Shown here: positions 6,701 through 11,528 of the stretch, one piece after another
Layout of the letters: every line of letters begins with the position of its first letter
How positions within the stretch are numbered: the first letter of the stretch is position 1
Assembly: GCA_021826795.1 (NCBI GenBank)
Contig: JAKAYM010000052.1
Location: 1 to 11,528, forward strand
Length of the DNA: 11,528 nt
Direction of reading: 5' to 3'
Origin: Thermoplasmata archaeon
GTDB taxonomy: Archaea; Thermoplasmatota; Thermoplasmata; Thermoplasmatales; Thermoplasmataceae
Notes under the pieces: generated by a model
Told to the model about the DNA's origin: nothing
What the model saw: the letters and a program-made list of their open reading frames with translations, nothing else
Database searches by the model: none
Position numbers and translations under genes: made by a program

Positions 6701-9700
6701 CATAAACTGTATATCCAGATAGAGCAAGACTGTCCACGGAAGCTGTTACCTTAATCTGATCCATTTTTATGGTTAAATTATAATGCTGCTGTGTTTTATA
6801 GCTAACATCTATTGTTGTGAAATTTTTATATATGTTACCGTCTGTTTTTACCGTTACATTATAGTTATATGGAATCACATTGCTCACAGAGTAAATGCCA
6901 TTTGTTATGGTCACATTCCTTGTGATTCCGTATGTAGAATTGTCAAGTATAATTGTACCGCTGTTTACGGCGTTGGAAGATGTTATATTATCAAGTATAA
7001 CATTACCATAAACCGTATTCCTATGCAGGATCATATTCTCTGTAATGTTATAGTTACCGATCCGCTCTCCCTGATTGGTAGATACATTTACTGAGTTCGT
7101 ACCAATAATATTTGTACCTTCCATAGAAAGCGAATTTACACTTCCTGTAGAATAAACAAGGGTGTCATTTCCTGGTAATCCGGTTATTGTATAATATCCG
7201 GCGCTGTTTGTTGTAACTATCTCATGAGGTATTCCATACTGATCATCAATTGTTATATGAACTCCAGCAACACCTGCACCTGTGGCTGATGTTACCCTGC
7301 CGGTTATTACTGCACCCGGGTAATACTGGATGATTGGATCCTCTTCGCCGATCAGGTTTGCAGGGAGGAGCACTTCTGTTCCTTTTCCTTCCTTCTGATA
7401 TGTGTATGCTGTCTGTATGGGTATAAGTGTCCATCCTGGAGTGGTGGATGTTGCATTCTTTGTAGGATTGTATTCTGAAGCATAATAAACCAGTTCAAAA
7501 TTGCTCATATTAAATGCTGGAGATACAGATATTCTACCTCCCTCTAGTTCGCTTAGATACTGTGGTGGTATACCAACAACAGTGTTGTATATAGTAGTGT
7601 TATAAAACGTGGGTGTGTAGCTAAGGCTATAACTGGTCACTGTGGCACCTGCTGGGAGTTTGTTAAGTGGATATGTGGCACCAGTGCTTGTTGTTGCAAT
7701 TACATTATAGTAGTTTATGGGCACAACTTCTCCATCTGCCGTATATGACGCCGTATCTGTTAGGTATGCAGGAGCATAGAAAATTCCCGGATTGTTCCCT
7801 GAAAATGGAAATAGTGCATGCTCTATCTGAATATATGATAATGATGATCCTGTTACCTTTTCGAGGCCGGTATATGCAGATACAAGTATACTCACATTAT
7901 ATTTTGTAGACAGTTGGCCCATTATAAGTGCGTGCATTGCATTACCTGATGTAGTCACATTTATCTGATGGCTGCCATATGCAGTTTCATTTAACAGAGG
8001 GAGGTACCGTGAAGCCAGTGGATTTCCATACATGCCTGTTAAGGTATTTGTTTCATTGATTCCAAAATATTTATCCATGACAGCTGTTATAGTTGCGTTG
8101 AAATGACCATCGGAATAGCCGCCTGGAGTCTGCAGAACTCTTGATATGAAGAGTGAAATCCTCTGTGTCTGATTCTGCGCCAATAATATCTGCCCTGCGC
8201 TGGCTATTCCCTGCTGGAAATCATCGGCCACTGTTGGATGCCGGCCCTGCTCAAGTTCCTGGAAACCATAATCCCACCACGAAACATATGCTGGCCTATC
8301 CTGTATAGATTCATTGGCGTTCTGAGTTGCAAGCCATTCAAACGATGCTGCTAGAGGCTGGGTTTTATTGTCTATTGCTAGTCCATAATTCCCGAATGGA
8401 TTGTCCGGTCTCAAGCCCTTGGGCAGCGTTGAATTTAGTATATGATCATATGAAGCCGCACTGTTTTCAGGTACTGACGCAGAAAATGCACCCATCCCGG
8501 ATGGTATTATTAATATTAAAATTACAATTATGGCAAATCCCACTGTTACACCACTGATATTTTTACGCAGTGATTTTCTACCACTTACATGTTTTGATTT
8601 CTTTGTGGCTTCATTATGCCTTATTATATCGGCAAAGTACATTATTAGCCCACCACCTAGTATAGCATATACTGGTGCAGCAGTGATATTGAATCTTGCA
8701 GCCTCAAAACTCATGAATATGGAGAATATTGCAAATATAATTACCAGAAGAATTGCTTCCTTTTTCTCTTTCAGAAATCTATATATTATAAATGGTACAC
8801 CAGCAATTCCGAGCAGGAATAAACCGGGTCCAAAATCCGAAATATACTGACCAAGAGGTGGAGCGGCAGCCTCTGCAATAGTTGAGTATACCCTGGATTT
8901 GACAAAATACCCATCCCCAGTTATAAGTTCTTTGAGTATTGCTGGATTGGTCTTACTTAATACAAATAATGCTGCAACAATAACTATTACCATGGACGGA
9001 ATTGTTATTATCCATGGCCTCCTTGCAACAATATTTACAAGAATCCCAAACCCAACTATCATAAGTCCCATGACCAGTGGTGGAATAAACCATGTATGCA
9101 GCATAAATGTCACATCATAATAATAGAATCCGATTGGGAAGGATGCTGCAACATAAATGGCTGTGAGATACGTTAAATATCCTGTAGGTTTTTTAACTAT
9201 TAAGTTGTAAATAAGCTGAACTGCGACATAGATAAGTAGTATAACTTCTATATAAGGGAATCCCTGCCAGAAAACTATCAATCCGCCTAGGGAAACCGCG
9301 GCCATGAGAATATAAATCGTAGCTATTTTATTTTCTTCGTAATATTTCTTTATTGAAGTGAAATATGATCTTGTATCTGTGAGTTTACTTATAATTACTC
9401 CTTTTTTGGCAGATATTACTGCCATTTCAAAGAAGTATATTGAAAGGAATGCAAATATAAGTTCCGGTGTATGGGCTCTACCGTCTGTGAGTATGCCGGA
9501 TGTCAAGTTTCCTGGCATAATTGTGAATAATACAGCCGCGAACAACCCTGCTTTCTTTCCAAATATCTGTTTCGTAATAAGGTAAACAGGTATGATCAAA
9601 AGTGCACCATAGAAGGCGTCTGATTCCTGGAATGCATAATAAGCTCCCATTTTAAGTCCCATGAACGGAGAAAGTATGTATCCTGCAAAAACTATACTCC

Positions 9701-9974
9701 ACTGATAGAAAGGTGGTCTCGGATTGACTGTACCTGCTGGATAATTAAGCAGTATTGTATGAGTTAGCTGGGTGTGGGTGTTCAGTATGTACTGAACGAG
9801 ATAATAATTAAAATAAGGGTCACTACCTCCTGATACGTTGAGGTATGATTGCTGAAACGCCAGAGACCATGCAAAAAAGTTTGACAGGAACATGTAAAGG
9901 GCAAGCAGCCCTATCAAAACTGGGATCTCTGGATGCCGGGTTAAGTTTTGCTTAATTCTATCTGTAATTTCCAT
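3774..9974 (-). CDS. aglB: AglB/STT3 oligosaccharyltransferase with a giant repeat-rich, sequon-rich extracellular extension
   Basis: AglB transfers a lipid-linked glycan to Asn of N-x-S/T in proteins crossing the membrane. Residues 1 to ~500 form the multi-spanning part. They show the first-loop catalytic acid D52 in GGSDPYFNYY, a second-loop region TDGRAHTPEL (163-172) and the TIAE motif of the large external loop (365-368). A basic cytoplasmic loop (NEATKKSKHVSGRKSLRK) precedes the last helix of this part. The soluble domain carries SWWDYG, with the family signature WWDYG at 566-570, followed by DDFQQG. Normal AglB proteins end at very roughly 850-1000 residues, but this one continues to 2066. 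From ~885 come about eleven ~80-residue beta repeats, then a NEW3-like domain (~1800-1890), more beta sequence, a transmembrane helix (about 2038-2058) and the tail RSRKKR. An odd number of helices followed by one more puts that tail in the cytosol, as its charge predicts. The leaderless ATG at 9974 is supported by a TATA box ~30 bases upstream. No frameshift is seen. Confidence 0.95.
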   Translation of the reverse strand: MEITDRIKQNLTRHPEIPVLIGLLALYMFLSNFFAWSLAFQQSYLNVSGGSDPYFNYYLVQYILNTHTQLTHTILLNYPAGTVNPRPPFYQWSIVFAGYILSPFMGLKMGAYYAFQESDAFYGALLIIPVYLITKQIFGKKAGLFAAVLFTIMPGNLTSGILTDGRAHTPELIFAFLSIYFFEMAVISAKKGVIISKLTDTRSYFTSIKKYYEENKIATIYILMAAVSLGGLIVFWQGFPYIEVILLIYVAVQLIYNLIVKKPTGYLTYLTAIYVAASFPIGFYYYDVTFMLHTWFIPPLVMGLMIVGFGILVNIVARRPWIITIPSMVIVIVAALFVLSKTNPAILKELITGDGYFVKSRVYSTIAEAAAPPLGQYISDFGPGLFLLGIAGVPFIIYRFLKEKKEAILLVIIFAIFSIFMSFEAARFNITAAPVYAILGGGLIMYFADIIRHNEATKKSKHVSGRKSLRKNISGVTVGFAIIVILILIIPSGMGAFSASVPENSAASYDHILNSTLPKGLRPDNPFGNYGLAIDNKTQPLAASFEWLATQNANESIQDRPAYVSWWDYGFQELEQGRHPTVADDFQQGIASAGQILLAQNQTQRISLFISRVLQTPGGYSDGHFNATITAVMDKYFGINETNTLTGMYGNPLASRYLPLLNETAYGSHQINVTTSGNAMHALIMGQLSTKYNVSILVSAYTGLEKVTGSSLSYIQIEHALFPFSGNNPGIFYAPAYLTDTASYTADGEVVPINYYNVIATTSTGATYPLNKLPAGATVTSYSLSYTPTFYNTTIYNTVVGIPPQYLSELEGGRISVSPAFNMSNFELVYYASEYNPTKNATSTTPGWTLIPIQTAYTYQKEGKGTEVLLPANLIGEEDPIIQYYPGAVITGRVTSATGAGVAGVHITIDDQYGIPHEIVTTNSAGYYTITGLPGNDTLVYSTGSVNSLSMEGTNIIGTNSVNVSTNQGERIGNYNITENMILHRNTVYGNVILDNITSSNAVNSGTIILDNSTYGITRNVTITNGIYSVSNVIPYNYNVTVKTDGNIYKNFTTIDVSYKTQQHYNLTIKMDQIKVTASVDSLALSGYTVYVNQTEGNYTFKAITPSNGTVSISVFPGTYIVTIKSNGSEDKNSVTLSGWNNTKSITLTPELTANVSGKAAPGAKVCVYFNGIISDALNVTANSTGYYHINMPYGVYTIYSNDSGKAFVQTLNVTGNVVMNINYHQAHYYNIRSTMKGTKDYSGHYEILATNSSAFLYSVYSNSSNVYRIYLPIGNYSISGTGTFNSTTLSGFNVSNPDTSYNITLNLDIKAPYNITASTNNSLRYATEGILIVYNGTVPYYYSELNSGIATLYGYNTSTVRIESPYYYNNTNNNINEQIYNVSQKLVSVNISIYNDSSRDYNGNISLIGSYNTYTLKMTNNTAIGEVAEGIYYTQVSSKSAYIVPVITGTVVNNSNSQIFMKNTDLYFSLINSNKTIERPVTYLINSTGIPVRLSHIPAGTYTLYSYNETNEVNGTIVNLSRITITQNTTVDIVYVKGYKIDITNNLNIPASYRIKNGTEEIETAQSSNTTMVLPSSNYTITSSGNFINSTGAYSYVNAKGQYINVTVSAGNTTFKIGLVPTEIKDKLSGNVVYYSNSTAISGRVHIDITRDGKTVESTNSTSSGNYSVSGLNPGTYGIYANYTYSGNHYAYFENATLNAFSNKTFNIFMMPAFSVTLKGYNSKDVPTNLTIIDSSMYITTSEITHTIFLPANSTYEFTLINSTSQNGIWFNYSKSVSLYLNKSITETLTLKLVPLYKYVLTDPSVTGYVGEKVTTNVTIQNKGNINNTIYLYSGKSIWNLNFSENNFTIPVNTTKSVSIVIEIPAVPAGNNTIPIWIKVNNTNFAQSIGNITVDVLKGAGYNFTYSNYAAVNGTINMIPITIKNTNSTSLNIFMSISNSAHLKSVDDISAYLTYNGKNLTNITLNPGESIIVYIYANGIHGRILHSVPIDVDTNTTTSIGEIYDNKTITPVLPSATIGTGSSGTTIINDYTANPDITIYIGIGIIVAALLAGIIGSSIRSRKKR
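3776..3780 (-). promoter_or_regulatory. Ribosome binding site of the glycoprotein gene, overlapping the aglB stop
   Basis: The minus strand reads GAGGTAAATTAAATG: GAGGT is formed by the last AGG codon and the TAA stop of aglB, seven bases before the ATG at 3768. A terminating ribosome on aglB is thus placed to re-initiate on the next gene. Confidence 0.7.
4605..7313 (-). repeat. Degenerate ~80-residue beta-domain repeats inside the aglB extension
   Basis: A short motif of the form (L/I/F)P-x-G-x-Y-x-(I/V) or a close variant recurs through the extension. Examples are LPGNDTLVY (P934), IPYNYNVTV (P1035), FPGTYIVTI (P1117), MPYGVYTIY (P1193), LPIGNYSIS (P1273), AEGIYYTQV (E1430), IPAGTYTLY (P1499), LPSSNYTIT (P1576), LNPGTYGIY (P1675) and LPANSTYEF (P1752). 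The gap between 1273 and 1430 is about twice the others and holds a weaker copy near 1350 (TVRIESPYYY). Spacing is roughly 70-100 residues. This strand is typical of carboxypeptidase-regulatory-like, PEGA and Cna-B-type beta sandwiches; the first copy (GVAGVHITIDD, then NSAGYYTITGLPGND) is the clearest carboxypeptidase-regulatory-like unit. Confidence 0.65.
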
Positions 9975-10000
9975 AGTTTAATTGCGATAATGAAATTAAG

Positions 10001-10010
10001 ATATAAAAAT
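10001..10010 (-). promoter_or_regulatory. TATA box of aglB
   Basis: The minus strand reads ATTTTTATAT centred about 30 bases before the aglB ATG at 9974, with no Shine-Dalgarno sequence in between. This suggests aglB has its own leaderless promoter inside the 41-base gap after the permease gene. The T-run on the same strand may also help to end the permease transcript. Confidence 0.6.
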
Positions 10011-10015
10011 TTACC

Positions 10016-11371
10016 TTATTTTAAGTCATTATTGTTCTCTGGTGCATTGTTCATCATGTCTAAATACTCAAATCTGATTTTTTTATAAAATTCATGCCTC
10101 ACTTTTTTAATATATATTACCAGTATGATTGAAAAAGATATATAGCACAGAAGCAAATAATTGATTACTGCAAAATATCCAGTATTCCCGTAAAATGACA
10201 AAATAAAGGCAATTGAGAGTATAATTGATGATAAAAACGGAAGGAAGAACTTTTGTTTCCTGAATATCCGTATCAATGACATATTAGATATGATATGTAT
10301 TATGATATAGAGAAAGCTGATTATACCTGCAATTATTACGAAGGAATCAAAAAAACCAACGTAATGAATGAAAATTAATGATATTACTATAGAAAATATA
10401 AAAAGTCCGAGCATGAATTTATTTTTGCTGAAATTCTTCTTTACATTAAAATCATTATAGAATTTTGGCATCATATGTACAAAGGCGTTTAGATATGAAA
10501 CACTAAGGTTGAAGGCACTCATTAACCCGAATGTGGAAAATATTATAAGAAATGGTACGCCTAGCCTTGCTCTTACGAGTTCTGTTATGTAGAATGAATT
10601 AGATTCATAGAGTGAGAGACCGTGGTATCCTGCAAACATCAGCAAGGCAAAAGCTGAAAATATCATAATAAGCCCTGATATGGTAAAAGATATAATTAAA
10701 GACCGTGGAGTGTTCATATGTGCCTTCGACGTTTCCTCAGACAAAAATATGCTTGAACCGCCTCCGGAAAATGCCAGTATCCCGAAGATTACACCAAAGA
10801 AAAATGGATTGAATGAAAATTTTATTCCTGAAAATGAAAAATCCGGCGATCTAAATATTAGAAAGATTATACTCATAGATATTACAAATGCTATTTCTAT
10901 GAACCCTGCGATAAGTGTATACTTGATCGATATTCTGAAACTCCTTGATACTACAAAATAAACTGTTGCAGTAAATGCAAATAAAAATATATATTCAATG
11001 TATGCCCCTTGGAATCCAAAAAGCTGTAGTATGGAATAAAGAAAACCTGATATAAAGATAGAAATATTGGGAATAGTCAGCGCTGAATAACCGATATAAA
11101 GCAGGAATACAAGAAATCCTGCACCCTTCCCGAGGCCATTCCCAGCATATGAGTAATAGCCACCATTTGTTACATATACCTTGGAAAATGAGTATATGGT
11201 GTAAAGCGTGAAATATGAAAGCAGAAATGAGAATATTACAACAAATGGGAGCATCGACCCTGAATAAAGGGCTATGATAGAAAACAGTGCGATAAAGTCC
11301 AGCATAGGACCAATGGAGGTGAATGATTGCATAACAGCCTCTCTGAGGTTTACAGTTTCCATGGCAGCCAT
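10016..11371 (-). CDS. APC-superfamily amino acid permease-like transporter
   Basis: This 451-residue, very hydrophobic protein has about twelve predicted membrane helices and short charged loops, the usual size and layout of APC (amino acid-polyamine-organocation) permeases. Supporting words are SIGPMLD in the first helix, where the family has its unwound substrate-binding stretch; NGGYYSYAGNGLGKGAGF (69-86), matching the conserved loop after helix 2; and AFSGGGSSIFLSEETSK (200-216) followed by TPRSLI, matching the family's helix 6 and the following E-E-x-x-x-P-R-x-I pattern. It probably imports an amino acid or related amine with protons or sodium; the substrate cannot be read from sequence. 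Two in-frame starts exist, ATG 11371 and ATG 11362 (Met4); AT-rich promoter-like sequence upstream suits either. It begins 23 bases after the pheT stop in the same direction, so read-through or an operon is possible. Confidence 0.88.
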   Translation of the reverse strand: MAAMETVNLREAVMQSFTSIGPMLDFIALFSIIALYSGSMLPFVVIFSFLLSYFTLYTIYSFSKVYVTNGGYYSYAGNGLGKGAGFLVFLLYIGYSALTIPNISIFISGFLYSILQLFGFQGAYIEYIFLFAFTATVYFVVSRSFRISIKYTLIAGFIEIAFVISMSIIFLIFRSPDFSFSGIKFSFNPFFFGVIFGILAFSGGGSSIFLSEETSKAHMNTPRSLIISFTISGLIMIFSAFALLMFAGYHGLSLYESNSFYITELVRARLGVPFLIIFSTFGLMSAFNLSVSYLNAFVHMMPKFYNDFNVKKNFSKNKFMLGLFIFSIVISLIFIHYVGFFDSFVIIAGIISFLYIIIHIISNMSLIRIFRKQKFFLPFLSSIILSIAFILSFYGNTGYFAVINYLLLCYISFSIILVIYIKKVRHEFYKKIRFEYLDMMNNAPENNNDLK

Positions 11372-11384
11372 ATCATTACATTTG

Positions 11385-11400
11385 TTAAAAATTTTTATTT
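11385..11400 (-). promoter_or_regulatory. AT-rich promoter candidate of the permease gene
   Basis: The minus strand reads AAATAAAAATTTTTAA, starting in the last codons of pheT and ending 13 bases before ATG 11371. Its position suits a leaderless or short-leader transcript, and its T-run could equally be the pheT terminator. Confidence 0.35.
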
Positions 11401-11528
11401 GATTCTTGAAAACAGGCTTTCTAGGTTTATTTCAACAAAGGCAACTGGATTCTGTACCCCGAAGTTTGTGAATACATCCGGATTCATTTCACCGATGATC
11501 CCAAAATAAATGTCATTAATTATGATCT
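11395..11528 (-). CDS. pheT: Phenylalanyl-tRNA synthetase beta subunit, C-terminal fragment (cut by window edge)
   Basis: The last 43 codons before TAA (11397-11395) are visible. They read IYFGIIGEMNPDVFTNFGV, then QNPVAFVEINLESLFSRIK and the stop. The pattern G-x-I-G-E-x-x-P-x-V ... F-G-(V/I)-x-x-P-V-x-x-x-E-I-x-L is the hallmark C-terminal strand-turn-strand of archaeal and eukaryotic-type PheRS beta subunits, which together with the alpha subunit charge tRNA-Phe. His is usual where this protein has Asn (EMNP rather than EIHP or ELHP). The rest of the gene lies beyond the right edge. The intact end next to a separate downstream gene suggests a normal functional gene. The call rests on a short stretch but the motif is specific. 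Confidence 0.8.
   Translation of the reverse strand, partial: IIINDIYFGIIGEMNPDVFTNFGVQNPVAFVEINLESLFSRIK

Noticed and set aside
6783..7094. Plus-strand open frame of ~100 codons antisense to aglB
   Set aside because: It lies inside the strongly supported AglB extension, has a Cys/Tyr/Ile-rich composition typical of reversed Asn/Thr codons, and shows no promoter, SD or recognisable domain.
3774..7313. aglB extension as a separate gene wrongly joined to AglB
   Set aside because: The frame is open without a break across residue ~885, no SD or TATA element is evident at the junction, and the final membrane helix and basic tail fit the topology of one continuous chain.
8530..8850. Plus-strand hydrophobic open frame of ~106 codons antisense to aglB
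   Set aside because: The complement of the AglB transmembrane region reads as another hydrophobic chain; it is a codon-complement shadow with no start signals.
10680..10961. Plus-strand open frame antisense to the permease
   Set aside because: It overlaps the permease helices and loops completely, with no independent support.
11327..11509. Plus-strand open frame spanning the pheT/permease junction
   Set aside because: The minus strand of the same region gives a specific PheT C-terminus and a permease start; the plus reading has no recognisable content.
1..11528. CRISPR array, or a toxin-antitoxin or defence operon
   Set aside because: No short direct repeats with regular spacers and no recognisable Cas, toxin or defence-type proteins; the RuvC-like protein lacks any such neighbours.

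Overview
The window looks like chromosomal DNA from an archaeon, most likely a Thermoplasmatales relative (Ferroplasma, Acidiplasma or Cuniculiplasma type). The evidence is AT-rich DNA with archaeal TATA elements about 25-30 bases before several start codons (leaderless genes), an archaeal AglB-type oligosaccharyltransferase, an archaeal-type PheT C-terminus and a tRNA without an encoded CCA. No gene names the genus, so that placement is an inference.

Layout from left to right. Bases 1-174 (minus) are the start of a transposase OrfA-like gene cut by the window edge. At 299-1837 (plus) is a cytoplasmic S41-family peptidase, followed by two terminator-like hairpins. At 2000-2071 (minus) is a tRNA-Cys(GCA), missed by any protein-based view, with an unusual pair of bases at positions 18 and 55. 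At 2275-2916 (plus) is a small RuvC/RNase H-fold protein of unknown role behind a clean leaderless promoter. The rest runs on the minus strand. Read in transcription order it holds the 3' end of pheT (11528-11395), a 12-TM APC-type permease (11371-10016), a 2066-residue AglB (9974-3774) and a 276-residue secreted, membrane-anchored glycoprotein candidate (3768-2938), whose ribosome binding site overlaps the aglB stop codon.

The centre of interest is the AglB gene. Its first ~885 residues are a recognisable STT3/AglB oligosaccharyltransferase (D52 in the first loop, TIAE at 365-368, WWDYG at 566-570). They are followed by ~1180 extra residues: about eleven degenerate ~80-residue beta-domain repeats, a NEW3-like domain, a final transmembrane helix and a basic cytoplasmic tail. 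This extension holds about 74 N-x-S/T sequons by hand count, so the enzyme that attaches N-glycans appears fused to a large candidate glycan-bearing stalk. The downstream gene, also rich in sequons, is probably translated with it. Together they suggest a surface N-glycosylation module in an organism that may lack a rigid wall.
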